This document shows, piece by piece, positions 26,778 through 35,511 of a stretch of 64,000 nucleotides of DNA. The DNA is from Pseudanabaena sp. BC1403 (GTDB lineage Bacteria > Cyanobacteriota > Cyanobacteriia > Pseudanabaenales > Pseudanabaenaceae). The DNA lies in contig NZ_PDDM01000005.1 of assembly GCF_002914585.1 (NCBI RefSeq), positions 168,060-232,059 on the forward strand, given 5' to 3'. Every line of letters starts with the position of its first letter. Positions within the stretch are counted from its first letter, which is position 1. The notes beneath the pieces were generated by a model. That model did no database searches. It was not told the origin of the DNA and worked only from the letters and a program-made list of their open reading frames with translations. A program made the translations under genes and the position numbers.

Positions 26778-27464
26778 CTTAATCAGGCCTAAAGCTCCAT
26801 TGAATATGCTCACCATTAGCGCCAAACTGACTGTTACCAAAGAAGCCCCAATTAAATTTGTTTTAGTAGATACTGGGAAATAGGCAGGTTGGAGCCAAAA
26901 ACTTAAACGTTTTGAGACAAAAGGCATTACGAATAAGCTCAGGATTGTTGAAGTAATTAGATTATTCACAATCATTGAGCTAGCTAGTGACCATGATTGC
27001 ATAATTCCAAATACAGAAAATGCGATCGCCTGCATCATCACTACAGGATAAAGCGCTAAAACCACTGCGAGGATTTGTTTCCATCTCGGTGGACCAAGCC
27101 CTTTATATTCTGAATTACCAGCTAGAGCTGAAAACCAACCCTCTAATCCTGTAGTAAAAGACTTAAATCGATAAGCGGAAAATATTTCTTGTCCTGATTC
27201 TAATAACTGTTTGCGATCGCTAGACTCCATCCATTGATTAAGATGCTCTGGCGAATCGAAATGAATAATGTAGTACCATTTCACAACTCGGTCTTTACAT
27301 ATGAGTGGAGGGCATAGATCACAACGGAGGAACCCATTATATTTCTTTGAGGTTTCTACTAAATGATTGTGCCATCGTTTAAAAGGAAAGTCTCGACCTT
27401 GAGGAACAATATGTTCTGTAACTAGACTGGAATAAAAAAGTTGCTCTAAAGGCTGATTCGTCAT
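26772..27464 (-). CDS. ABM-like domain protein with C-terminal membrane helices
   Basis: A 230-aa protein. The N-terminal half (about 10-110) resembles antibiotic biosynthesis monooxygenase-like ferredoxin folds (VTEHIVPQGRDFPFKRWHNHLVETSKKYNGFLRCDLCP, DSPEHLNQWMESSDRKQLLESGQEIF). The C-terminal half has three hydrophobic segments (about 128-150, 155-178, 202-225). This layout is known from COG3224-type proteins of unknown function. A heme or small-molecule role is possible but not shown. It is convergent with the aminopeptidase gene. Confidence 0.7.
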   Translation of the reverse strand: MTNQPLEQLFYSSLVTEHIVPQGRDFPFKRWHNHLVETSKKYNGFLRCDLCPPLICKDRVVKWYYIIHFDSPEHLNQWMESSDRKQLLESGQEIFSAYRFKSFTTGLEGWFSALAGNSEYKGLGPPRWKQILAVVLALYPVVMMQAIAFSVFGIMQSWSLASSMIVNNLITSTILSLFVMPFVSKRLSFWLQPAYFPVSTKTNLIGASLVTVSLALMVSIFNGALGLIKQ

Positions 27465-27499
27465 ATTTTTTGAATAGTTGCTGTTGAGTTGCTAGATTA

Positions 27500-27603
27500 A
27501 TACCAAAACACAAAATGGCTACGCCATTTTGTGTTTTTAAAACCCTTACTGGGTTTGTTTTTTAATTCACGAAAGTGTGGCAACACTTTTGTGAATTGGT
27601 ATA
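27500..27603. mobile_element. Three-hairpin TACCAA MITE, copy C
   Basis: Full copy of the 104-base element, orientation as copy B, ends TACCAAAACACA...TGAATTGGTA, all three hairpins intact (AAAATGGC/GCCATTTT on the left). It lies just upstream of the ABM-membrane gene start. Confidence 0.85.
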
Positions 27604-27704
27604 ATCCGTTTAGGTTAGGCGAAAGCACAAACTGCAAAAATCTCTCTCGCATCTTCACTACAAGGTTCAGCCAAGCAAAACCTTGCAGAATCGTCACACC
27701 ATAA

Positions 27705-27760
27705 CATCTGCCACCAAAGTACAAATGTGTGACAACACATTTGTACTTTGGTGGCAGATG
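27705..27760. repeat. Perfect 56-base palindrome
   Basis: Arms CATCTGCCACCAAAGTACAA...TGTG and the exact mirror around a TGACAA loop. The loop and TGTG flank recall the GTGTGACAACAC hairpin of the TACCAA MITE, so it may be a relative of that element. It lies in a gene-free 644-base spacer (27465-28108). Confidence 0.85.
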
Positions 27761-27798
27761 TAAATTTCGCTTAGTACATAAAACCAAATTATAGCTAT

Positions 27799-27946
27799 AG
27801 GACTTACGCATCTGCCCTGCAATAAATTGCGGGCTAAAAGCTTAAACCTATTGAAACAGGTTGGTTTGAGGCTTTCTTTAGTCAGTTTTAACTGACTTGA
27901 GCTTTGAGCCAAGAACTTTAGTTCTTGGTTGATTTGCGTAAGTCCT
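27799..27946. mobile_element. GGACTTACGC MITE, well-preserved copy
   Basis: About 148 bases with 12-base ends AGGACTTACGCA / TGCGTAAGTCCT. Inside are nested hairpins (GCCCTGCAATAAATTGCGGGC, AACCTATTGAAACAGGTT, AGTCAGTTTTAACTGACT, AAGAACTTTAGTTCTT). It is flanked by an 18-base near-identical direct repeat containing CAAATTATAGCTATA at 27782-27799 and 27949-27966, longer than a normal target duplication. Confidence 0.75.
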
Positions 27947-27990
27947 AAAAATCAAATTATAGCTATATAATCTCACAAATGAATTACAGC

Positions 27991-28035
27991 TACATTTTTT
28001 AAAAGTGTTGCTAAGCAACACTTTTAAAAAATGTA
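27991..28035. terminator. Palindrome downstream of rimM
   Basis: Perfect arms TACATTTTTTAAAAGTGTTG with a CTAAG-type centre, 74 bases beyond the rimM stop. It may end the rnc-rimM transcript. Confidence 0.7.
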
Positions 28036-28108
28036 TTGGTTCGGGTTTGATCGAAAAGTTCCGTCGAATTACTATATAGATTTTTTGTGAGTAAGCCTAA
28101 AGGAAGGG

Positions 28109-28654
28109 TTAAGCTTCTAGCCATTTATCGATAAGTCCGCGTGGGGGAATTACTTCAATTCTTTTTTGGTGAATATCCACAAAAGGCGCGATCTCTTCTA
28201 CAAAAGGAATAAGCTCTATTTCATTATTTTCGAGATTGCGAACTTCTAATAGATCATTTCCTGCGGCGATGATACTGATCACTTCACCCAATAGCTTTCC
28301 CGTTGGTTGATGATAAACATTGCAACCTACCAAATCTGCAATCATATACTCGTTATGTCCTAGAGAGGGGCGATCGCTTGTGGGGATAAACATTACATAA
28401 TTACGCAGCGATTCAGCGCGATCGCAATCATTAATTCCTTCAAGGCGCACCACAAATAGATTCTTTTTACCAGCAATTTCTCGCCCCGATAGCATCATGA
28501 TCTCTTGTGGCTCATCTTTCTCCGAAGCCGCAATCCAACGTTTGCCAGCAGTCTCAAAGCGTTCAGGAAAATCCGAATAAGACAATATTCTCACTTCGCC
28601 TTTTAGCCCTTGCGGTGAAACAATTTTACCAATCATTAACCAATCTTCAGTCAT
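28109..28654 (-). CDS. rimM: Ribosome maturation factor RimM
   Basis: It binds the 30S subunit and helps fold the head domain during 16S rRNA maturation. The N-terminal RimM domain has LMIGKIVSPQGLKGEVRI and the C-terminal PRC barrel has IADLVGCNVYHQPTGKLLGEV, NDLLEVRN and IPFVEEIAPFVDI. I chose the second ATG at 28654 because AAGGA lies about six bases before it, whereas the first ATG (28663) sits directly against that site. It follows rnc on the same strand with a gap of about 120 bases, so RNA processing genes are grouped. Confidence 0.92.
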   Translation of the reverse strand: MTEDWLMIGKIVSPQGLKGEVRILSYSDFPERFETAGKRWIAASEKDEPQEIMMLSGREIAGKKNLFVVRLEGINDCDRAESLRNYVMFIPTSDRPSLGHNEYMIADLVGCNVYHQPTGKLLGEVISIIAAGNDLLEVRNLENNEIELIPFVEEIAPFVDIHQKRIEVIPPRGLIDKWLEA

Positions 28655-28777
28655 ATATTTCATCCTTGGTTTTGAAATTCAGGCTAAGTATCTAAGCCAG
28701 AGCATGTGCCGTCAGAGCAAGGAGCGGCGTATGCTTTTGGGTTTTAATCTGAGGTACTTGAGCAAAAATTTGAAAAC

Positions 28778-29461
28778 TTATAACATTCTTTCTATTTGTT
28801 CTAAGGCATCTAGTGCGGCTGCTCGTTCTGCTTCCTTTTTGCTAGAAAAATTTCGCATACTCTGACCATATAGGCGATCACCAACATATACTTTAGACGC
28901 AAATTCGGGCGTATGATCGGTTCCACCTACTTTTTCGGTGACATATCTTGGCAAGATATGACCAATATAAGACTGCACCCATTCCTGTAAACGATTTTTA
29001 GCATCAAGATCAGCGCGAGTATTTACTAATTCTGGTGGTACTGAGTCAAACAATGCCTCAACCACAGGACGAACTGCCTCCACATCACAATTACAATCTA
29101 GATAAAAAGCTCCAATCATCGCTTCAAATACGCAGCTTAAAAGGTTGTCGCTTTTATTACCGCCATCGCGCAAAGCGCCTTTACCTAATAGAATTTGCGT
29201 ATCTAGTTCTAAGGCGATCGCAAAATTTGCCAGCTGTTTTTCATCAACTAGAGCTGCTCGACGGCGAGTAAGTTCATCTTCACCAAGATCTGAATGCTGA
29301 CGATAGAGATAGGAACCACTCAAAAAGTTTAAAATAGCATCGCCTAAAAATTCTAAACGCTCATTATCTTCCCCTGCCCAAGGATTTTCATGAACATAGG
29401 AGCGATGGGTCAGCGCCATTCGCCATAATTTTTCATCCTTAAAAATAAACAAGTCTTTCAT
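28778..29461 (-). CDS. rnc: Ribonuclease III
   Basis: A double-strand-specific endoribonuclease that processes rRNA precursors and structured transcripts. The catalytic signature NERLEFLGDAIL lies at about 33-44, with a second metal-binding segment CVFEAMIGAFYLD near 110-122. The C-terminal dsRNA-binding domain (about 155-227) includes KNRLQEWVQ and SMRNFSSKKEAERAAALDAL. At 227 aa the length is normal. Some cyanobacteria have several rnc-like genes; this is the full two-domain form. Confidence 0.94.
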   Translation of the reverse strand: MKDLFIFKDEKLWRMALTHRSYVHENPWAGEDNERLEFLGDAILNFLSGSYLYRQHSDLGEDELTRRRAALVDEKQLANFAIALELDTQILLGKGALRDGGNKSDNLLSCVFEAMIGAFYLDCNCDVEAVRPVVEALFDSVPPELVNTRADLDAKNRLQEWVQSYIGHILPRYVTEKVGGTDHTPEFASKVYVGDRLYGQSMRNFSSKKEAERAAALDALEQIERML

Positions 29462-29487
29462 TTTGACTAATATAACTCTTGCTATAC

Positions 29488-29523
29488 CAATCCTCGAAAG
29501 TGAGATTACACTTTCGAGGATTG
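29488..29523. repeat. Hairpin near the rnc start
   Basis: Arms CAATCCTCGAAAGTG / CACTTTCGAGGATTG with AGATTA loop. It lies between the rnc start and the pentapeptide gene stop on the minus strand, so it may end the pentapeptide transcript or be a MITE remnant. Confidence 0.6.
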
Positions 29524-29596
29524 AAAACCAACCCCATTAAGTTTTTTCTTCCTGAAATTTGGGTTTGGGCACAAAGCATTGTAGGATTCCTAAATC

Positions 29597-30541
29597 TTAC
29601 GAGAGACAACTTCGATAAGAGATATTACCTGACGGCAATATCGTTTCGCAAATACTTGCCTCATTCATCCATCCCACATCTAACATCGCATATTTTAAAT
29701 TAGCGCCATTAAAGTTTACACCCCGTAAATCTGCTCCTGTCAAATCAGCATTAGTTAAATCAGCATTAGTTAAATCAGCATTCCATAAATTCGCACCGTT
29801 AAAACAAGCCCCGTGCAAAATGGCATTGCGCAAGATGACTTTGCTTAAATTGCTGCCGATAAAATTGACACTACTCAAATTTAATCCGCTTAAATTGGCT
29901 AGACGGAGATTAAGCTCGCTGAAATCTATACGATCAAGATCTGCCTCACGTAAATCTACTTCACTCAAATTTGCTCCTTTTAAATTTGCCCCATGTAAAC
30001 TAGCTTCACTGAGATCAGCTTCACTGAGATCAGCATTTTGTAAATTAGATCGACTTAAATTTGCCCGAAACAAAAAAGCATGTTGCAAGTTAGCATGACT
30101 CAAATCTGCATTAGAAAGATTAGCTTCTAGTAAATAAGCCTTTTGTAAATTTGCACCTTGAAAATCCATTCCCCGTAAATTTGTACAATTCAATATCGCT
30201 AGTCGAAAGTTAGCACTGTTAAAGTTTACATTTGTAAACCTTACCCCACTCAACCCTGCATAACTGAAGTTAGTTCGGTTAATATTGGCATTGCTAAGAT
30301 TTGAGTCTAATAGCAATGCCCCACATAGGTCGGCATCGGATAAATTTGCACCTGATAGATCGGTGTTACAGAGAGTTGCCTCCCATAAATTCGCAAAAGC
30401 TAGGTTCGTGTTGCGTAAGATCGCATGACTGAGATCCACTTTACTCAAATCTACGCCCTTCAAATCCCATCCCTCAAAGTTCCTTTCTCCTTGGGAATAA
30501 CGTTCTATCAAATTGCGTTGCTTAGCAATGTGATTCAACAT
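29597..30541 (-). CDS. Pentapeptide-repeat protein (314 aa)
   Basis: From about residue 25 to 295 almost every fifth position carries the A(D/N)LxX pattern (DLSGANLSDADLCGALLLD, NLSNADLSHANLQHA, ADLTNADLTNADLTGADLR). The fold is a right-handed quadrilateral beta-helix. Residues 1-20 form a short helical lead (MLNHIAKQRNLIERYSQGER). Function is unknown: such proteins are abundant in cyanobacteria and only a few bind gyrase. The segment around ADLTNADLTNADLT is duplicated at DNA level (TTAAATCAGCATTAG repeats near 29750), showing recent repeat growth. Confidence 0.85.
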   Translation of the reverse strand: MLNHIAKQRNLIERYSQGERNFEGWDLKGVDLSKVDLSHAILRNTNLAFANLWEATLCNTDLSGANLSDADLCGALLLDSNLSNANINRTNFSYAGLSGVRFTNVNFNSANFRLAILNCTNLRGMDFQGANLQKAYLLEANLSNADLSHANLQHAFLFRANLSRSNLQNADLSEADLSEASLHGANLKGANLSEVDLREADLDRIDFSELNLRLANLSGLNLSSVNFIGSNLSKVILRNAILHGACFNGANLWNADLTNADLTNADLTGADLRGVNFNGANLKYAMLDVGWMNEASICETILPSGNISYRSCLS

Positions 30542-30611
30542 AAAAATAATATGCTTATATCAAAAAGAACGTATGCGGCTCTTTCATTTACCCACCGAAG
30601 AACTTCCCAGT

Positions 30612-30656
30612 GAATGATTAGTGGTGAGCGGCTTTGCCACTCACCACTAATCATTA
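30612..30656. repeat. Intergenic palindrome
   Basis: Perfect arms AATGATTAGTGGTGAGCGG/mirror with a CTTTG-like loop, in the spacer between the ABC-F stop and the pentapeptide start. Confidence 0.8.
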
Positions 30657-30732
30657 GGGCGTAGGTTACAACCAAACTGGAATTTTCTGATCCCAATTCG
30701 GTTTTTATGAAAGCATTAGCAATGATTGCATA

Positions 30733-32469
30733 TTACTTTGATTTAACCTTTTGTTGTTGTTTCTCTTGGCGCTTTTCCGTTTGTTTGGCTTTTTCTTTTT
30801 CCTTTCTTAGCGTATCTTTTGCAGCTTTTGCCGCCATTTCCGCTTTATATTTAGCCTCTCTGGTTTCCTCTTCTCTTTTTTCTTGATAGTAGGAATATTC
30901 GCCAGCATAGACACAGAGATCGCCATCACGAATTTCCACAATTTTATTGGCGACTTGCGAGATGAAATAGCGATCATGAGAGATCACTGCCACCGTACCT
31001 TCGTATTCACGTAAAGCGGCCTCTAGCATCTCCTTAGCGGGGATATCAAGGTGGTTTGTCGGCTCATCGAGGATGAGGAAATTCACTGGTGTGAGCAACA
31101 TCTTGGCGAGGGCTAGTCTTGCTTTTTCGCCGCCACTAAGATCGCGTACTTGCTTAAATACGGTGTCTCCACTAAACAAGAACTTACCAAGGACACCCCG
31201 TACTTCTTCATGGGTCATCTTCGGGAAATCATCATGGATCGTATCAAAAACGTTTTTGTGAAGATCAAGCGCTTCAGCTTGGTTTTGCTCAAAGTACCCA
31301 ATTAGCACGTTATGACCGAGGACAATTTCACCTTCGTTATAGGCTTCTTTGCCAACAACCATTTTTAATAAGGTTGATTTTCCTGCACCGTTGGGCCCCA
31401 GAAAGGCAACGCGATCGCCTCTTTCGATTTCCAGATTTGCACCTAAAAATAGGATTTGGTCGCCATAGGCATGGGTTAGCTCTTTAATCTCAACGCTAAC
31501 ACGTCCGCTCCGAGATGCTGGTGGAAAATGAAATTTTAAAGTCCTGACATCGCTATCAGGTGCTTCGATGCGATCGATTTTGTCCAGTTGTTTTTCACGG
31601 CTTTTGGCTTGGGTACTACGAGTAGCACTAGCACGGAAGCGATCTACGAAAACCTGTTGTTTCTCGATATATTTTTGCTGACGTTCAAATGCTGCTCCCT
31701 GCGCAGCTTTGGCTTCCGCTTTTTGAGCCAGATAAGATGAGTAATTACCCAAATAAGTTGTAGATACACCACGCTCGGTTTCGACGATCGAGGTACAGAG
31801 GCGATCCAAGAATTCACGGTCATGGGAGACGATCACCATTGGCGTACTAAGCGATCGCAAATATTTCTCTAACCATTCGATCGTTTCCAAATCTAAATGG
31901 TTCGTCGGTTCATCCAGCAATAACAAATCTGGTGATTGCAGCAAAATTTTGCCTAAGCCCATGCGCATCTGCCAACCGCCGCTATATTCGCTGACAAAGC
32001 GATCGCCATCGTCAGCCTTAAATCCTAGCTCTGGCAATAGTTTATCGATGCGACTTTCCAGCTCATAGCCATTGTGGTCTTCAAACTGGCGCTGGAGGCG
32101 ATCCATCTTTTTGAGAATCGGTTCATAGTCCTCACCATCTTTTAAATTTTCTAAATGATGATGGACTACTGCTAATTGTTTTTGAATTTCGCGCACTTCT
32201 TGAAACGCTTGCCACATCTCTTGTTTAACTGTGCGGCTCTCTTCGATATCAAATTCTTGACTGAGATAGGCAATTTTGAGACTAGTAGGACGGACAACCT
32301 GTCCTGAGGTGGGTTCGATTTCCCCTGCAATAATCTTTAGCTGTGTTGATTTCCCTGCGCCGTTTACGCCGACTAAACCAATGCGATCGCCTGTTTTGAC
32401 TTCCCAGTTAACGTCTTTGAGGACTTCACCAGTAGGATAAATTTTTTGGATGTGTTCGAGACGAAGCAT
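30733..32469 (-). CDS. ABC-F family ATPase
   Basis: A 578-aa soluble protein with two ABC cassettes and no membrane domain, the ABC-F plan of translation-associated ATPases. Cassette 1: Walker A GVNGAGKST, signature YSGGWQMRMG, Walker B LLLLDEPTNHLD. Cassette 2: GPNGAGKST, LSGGEKARLALAK, FLILDEPTNHLD. The interdomain linker (about 240-310) is the helical P-site tRNA motif region. A lysine- and glutamate-rich tail (about 535-578) suggests RNA binding. Resistance, ribosome rescue or general translation roles cannot be separated by sequence alone. Confidence 0.92.
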   Translation of the reverse strand: MLRLEHIQKIYPTGEVLKDVNWEVKTGDRIGLVGVNGAGKSTQLKIIAGEIEPTSGQVVRPTSLKIAYLSQEFDIEESRTVKQEMWQAFQEVREIQKQLAVVHHHLENLKDGEDYEPILKKMDRLQRQFEDHNGYELESRIDKLLPELGFKADDGDRFVSEYSGGWQMRMGLGKILLQSPDLLLLDEPTNHLDLETIEWLEKYLRSLSTPMVIVSHDREFLDRLCTSIVETERGVSTTYLGNYSSYLAQKAEAKAAQGAAFERQQKYIEKQQVFVDRFRASATRSTQAKSREKQLDKIDRIEAPDSDVRTLKFHFPPASRSGRVSVEIKELTHAYGDQILFLGANLEIERGDRVAFLGPNGAGKSTLLKMVVGKEAYNEGEIVLGHNVLIGYFEQNQAEALDLHKNVFDTIHDDFPKMTHEEVRGVLGKFLFSGDTVFKQVRDLSGGEKARLALAKMLLTPVNFLILDEPTNHLDIPAKEMLEAALREYEGTVAVISHDRYFISQVANKIVEIRDGDLCVYAGEYSYYQEKREEETREAKYKAEMAAKAAKDTLRKEKEKAKQTEKRQEKQQQKVKSK

Positions 32470-32766
32470 AGATTTAGGGTAGCAACAAAACTTAACTTTT
32501 TATTAAGATTAACATTTTTTTGTAACAAAAACATCAGTCTACCTAAAACCAAAAATGAAGAAATCACTCACAATGCGATCAAGATTGCTAGCAATCTTCT
32601 CCATGTCCCAATTCCACAATGCAATTTCTAGAAACAGTTCTGTGATTCTTTAGTTCTATACGATCGCTGATGTTGTCGTAATATTTAGTTATGCATTAAA
32701 TATCTCAGCACTTAGCTCCCATCTCTAGACTCCTGAAATGTCTGTGATTATTAAAAGGATTTAACC

Positions 32767-33408
32767 GTGATTACAAATGCTAATAGCCTTACTCTTAGCA
32801 ATCTCCGTCAAACCTTTGGCTTGAGTCTCAATTCTAGCGATCGCTTTTTTGATGAATGGTTAAATGATGCACCGAATCTAACCGAAGCGGAACTACAAGG
32901 ACTTGATCGCCTCACTCGCAACTACACCTATCTCAGTCAAGAGGAACCGCCCCTCGAAGGGATTGTTAAGCTTGTCGTGGTATCGCCATTGCTAGATTTA
33001 GCGGGTTTCTATCAATTTCCTTTTTTGGTAAAAGCAGAAGTAAGTACTAGTATCGAAGTTGCTGACGAAGCTAATGCTATGGCGGTTCAAGGTCGAATTG
33101 ATATTTTGGTAATCCAAGATAGTTTTTGGATTTTGGTAATCGAATCAAAACCTGCAAAGCTAGATGTTACCGCAGGAATTCCTCAAGCACTTACTTATTT
33201 GTTGAGCGCTCCCAACTTACAATCAAGCTGCTATGGAATGGTTACAAATGGAAGAGAAGTATTGTTTTTGAAATGCGATCGCCACCAAAATGCTCCTCAA
33301 TATTCGCGATCGCCTACTTATCGATTGCTCGAAAATATTACAGAGCGTGTTCAAGTTTTGCAGGGACTTAAACAAATTGGGGCTTATATTGGCGATTTAA
33401 GGAGTTAG
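32767..33408 (+). CDS. PD-(D/E)xK-like restriction-type domain protein
   Basis: A 213-aa protein whose core reads GRIDILVIQDSFWILVIESKPAKLDVTAGIPQALTYLL (split here: GRIDILVIQD, then WILVIESKPA). The pattern ID...IESK plus the downstream Gln helix fits the PD-(D/E)xK nuclease fold as in type I R-subunit N-termini. Cyanobacteria carry many such lone copies; no helicase or HsdM/HsdS gene is nearby. The start is GTG with AAGGA upstream. It sits at the left edge of an accessory stretch rich in nuclease-like genes. Confidence 0.65.
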   Translation: MITNANSLTLSNLRQTFGLSLNSSDRFFDEWLNDAPNLTEAELQGLDRLTRNYTYLSQEEPPLEGIVKLVVVSPLLDLAGFYQFPFLVKAEVSTSIEVADEANAMAVQGRIDILVIQDSFWILVIESKPAKLDVTAGIPQALTYLLSAPNLQSSCYGMVTNGREVLFLKCDRHQNAPQYSRSPTYRLLENITERVQVLQGLKQIGAYIGDLRS

Positions 33409-33487
33409 GCGATCGCATCAGCAATCTATCTCCTCAAGGCGATCGCTGTTACCATGAGTCGTGATTTTTAGGCGATCGCTTCAACTT
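33409..33487. repeat. HIP1-containing dispersed repeat, copy 1
   Basis: Pattern GGCGATCGC-CAATCTATCTCCT-GGCGATCGCT-TTACCATGAGTCGTGATTT-GGCGATCGCTTCA, shared with spacers at 35375, 38857, 39862 and 40609. Confidence 0.65.
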
Positions 33488-33497
33488 TCTCAATAGG

Positions 33498-33943
33498 TTA
33501 CTGTTGAGGATCATGGGCAGGTGGATGCCAGCCGCCACGAATCCAGAAACGACGCGCACGCTGAATAGCACCATCATCATGACGCTCATCGTTCATATCG
33601 AGACGTTCAATCGTGGCGCGTCCCAGGCTGTAATGCCGAGAATTTTTTGTCCATTGTCAGACCAAACGAAATGTTCATACCACTTGTTTTGTCTAGGGTT
33701 GAAGATTGAGACAATTGTTTGGGTTTCAGGGTCAATACCCTCTGTGAAGTTGTAACGACGACCATTACAGCGATGACACGCAAGAGCAAGATTATCTTCA
33801 GTATCGTTTCCACCAAGGGATTGTGGAATAAGATGATCGAGTGTAAATAGTGAGCTACTAGCTTCTTCAAAAGAATGGCAGTACTCACACAGAAAATTAG
33901 CTCGATCGCGGATGCGTTGACGACTAGCGAAACTGATAGTCAT
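33498..33943 (-). pseudogene. HNH endonuclease gene with a one-base deletion
   Basis: The first frame gives 116 aa with a full HNH site: CEYC (19-22), DHLIP (36-40), Asn51 and CHRCN (56-60), then DPETQTIVSIFNPRQNKWYEHF. After ILGITA the frame reads WDAPRLNVSI and stops. In the -1 frame from about 33627 the expected family tail follows without a break: LGRATIERLDMND, RARRFWIRGGWHPP, to a TAA at 33498-33500. One base is missing near 33622-33630. Since the metal-binding site lies before the break, a truncated but active nuclease is conceivable. The start overlaps the stop of the upstream small gene (ATGA). Confidence 0.8.
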
Positions 33944-34178
33944 GACTCGGCAATAATCCGAGCATTCATAAGTGTGAAAATACGATCAAGTTCAGTGATG
34001 CCAGCAAGCTCAGCACTTTCTTCTACAGTGAGGATGTTATTTTTTTTCGCTCAATAAGGATTTCGAGGCGCGATTGGAGATCATCATTGAACTTAAAAAG
34101 GTTAAGCCCTCTTACCTTTTGGATTTGAATGCCAACCTCTATCCAGAAAGAAGGTTGCACCATTGTTTGAGTAATCAT
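33940..34178 (-). pseudogene. Small protein gene upstream of HNH, frameshifted in an A8 run
   Basis: An ATG at 34178 with AAGGG upstream opens MITQTMVQPSFWIEVGIQIQ and continues through VRGLNLFKFNDDLQSRLEIL to ERKK. A run of eight A (T8 on the plus strand, about 34050-34057) then shifts the frame, giving ITSSL and a stop. In the -1 frame the sequence continues NNILTVEESAELAGITELDR, IFTLMNARIIAES, ending in TGA that overlaps the HNH start. The restored product would be 79 aa, a small helical protein I recall as a frequent partner of HNH genes in cyanobacteria. Slippage on A8 could restore the frame; a plain mutation or sequence error is equally possible. Confidence 0.7.
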
Positions 34179-34336
34179 ATTTGCTACCCTTATGTGTATT
34201 CTTGATTGTTACAGTTAGATGCTTTCAAAGTTTGAAGACTCCATAGGCAAATAAATCGTATGTGCATTGCTTTTGTGCATTGCTTTAATGACAGCGAATT
34301 TATTATAGCGTTAGACATCTTCAAACATGATTTTTA

Positions 34337-35275
34337 TCACTTTTTTTCCTTTAAAAATTGCTCGACACTTCGTTGCCAGCGTTCTTTATCAACCGTAACG
34401 AGCAAGCTATGATCGGCGTTGGGGAAAATGCTTAGTTCCTTAAAACCGTGTAAATTCTGAAATATCTGATCGATCTCTGCTAAATTAGTCCATTTATCAA
34501 GTTTGCCATGCAATAACAAAGCAGGACATCGAACTTGTTTGGCATAAGTTACTGGATTATGCGTAAAACCATTGATTCCATGCTGAATACTTCCCCAAAA
34601 GACAACCATCTCAGCGAACGGAAATGTTGGAATCCAGCTTGCACTCAATCGACTTCTGACAGCATCTAAAAGTCGTGCAAAAGGAAGTTCAAGAATTACA
34701 ACATCAGGATTAATTTTTTCATCGGCAACGGCTTTAAGGATCGCCGCACTTCCCATTGACACACCATAGAGGATAAATGGACGCTGAAAATTTGAACGTT
34801 GAGCATGACTCAGAGATAGAGCAACATCTTTAGCTTCCCGTACACCCAAAGTTGTCGTATTTCCGCTAGAACCTCCTAGACCTCGGAAATCAATAAGCAT
34901 AGCGGCGTAGCCCAAACGATGAAACTCCTTGGCTGGAGCTAGAAGTTGTTTATCTTTACTTCCTGCATTACCAGGAAATAGCAGGACAGTACCATTAGAT
35001 ACAGGCAGTTGAGTGGGAATAAACCAAGTCTCTAGCCACTCAGTTTGATTGATAGGAATACGTTGTGTGACATATTCAAGCCCAATATCACTGGGGAGTT
35101 TTGAGTTAGTAGATTTAGGAATTCCTATACCAAAACGACCAGGAGAACTATAGTGTGTCAGAGCATAAGCGCCAAAGTAAGACAAAACATTAAGAGCTAG
35201 GAAGAAAAAAAGCACAACTAGGAAAAGAATCTTTCTATGTTTTCTTCCTAGTTTCAAAAACTTCAATGGTTTCAT
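34337..35275 (-). CDS. Membrane-anchored alpha/beta hydrolase
   Basis: A 312-aa protein with one N-terminal hydrophobic segment (about 14-38, after the basic KLGRKHRK), so it is anchored or secreted. The hydrolase core has GNAGSKD near the oxyanion hole, DFRGLGGSSG, the nucleophile elbow GVSMGS, the acid in LLHGKLDKWT and His in FPNADHSLL. It resembles BEM46/YqkD-type serine hydrolases. The substrate is unknown. AAGG precedes the ATG at 35275. Confidence 0.8.
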   Translation of the reverse strand: MKPLKFLKLGRKHRKILFLVVLFFFLALNVLSYFGAYALTHYSSPGRFGIGIPKSTNSKLPSDIGLEYVTQRIPINQTEWLETWFIPTQLPVSNGTVLLFPGNAGSKDKQLLAPAKEFHRLGYAAMLIDFRGLGGSSGNTTTLGVREAKDVALSLSHAQRSNFQRPFILYGVSMGSAAILKAVADEKINPDVVILELPFARLLDAVRSRLSASWIPTFPFAEMVVFWGSIQHGINGFTHNPVTYAKQVRCPALLLHGKLDKWTNLAEIDQIFQNLHGFKELSIFPNADHSLLVTVDKERWQRSVEQFLKEKK

Positions 35276-35374
35276 TTACCTTACCTACTGCCTTGTTTAA
35301 ATGACTAGCATGGACTTAAACACACAAATATCTTAGCATTTAATGTTTAGCAGAGCAGATAGATAATTTAGTCG

Positions 35375-35452
35375 AGATCGCATTAACAATCTATCTCCTA
35401 AAGGCGATCGCTATTACTGCAAGTCTTGATTTATGGAGCGATCGCTTTATAA
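35375..35452. repeat. HIP1-containing dispersed repeat, copy 2
   Basis: GATCGC-AACAATCTATCTCCT-GGCGATCGCTATTACTGCAAGTCTTGATTT-GAGCGATCGCTTTA, a close match to copy 1 and in the same order. Confidence 0.65.
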
Positions 35453-35511
35453 TTATACTTCTTCGCGAGCAAAGATTTTTTGGATACTTACTTCAGTTAA
35501 CCTGCACAACA

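Noticed and set aside
27497..27912. Open frames of 104 and 72 codons on the minus strand
   Set aside because: They lie over the TACCAA MITE, a palindrome and the GGACTTACGC element; the frames are by-products of repeats.
33504..33755. 83-codon plus-strand frame
   Set aside because: It is antisense to the frameshifted HNH gene, whose minus-strand translation gives a clear family match.
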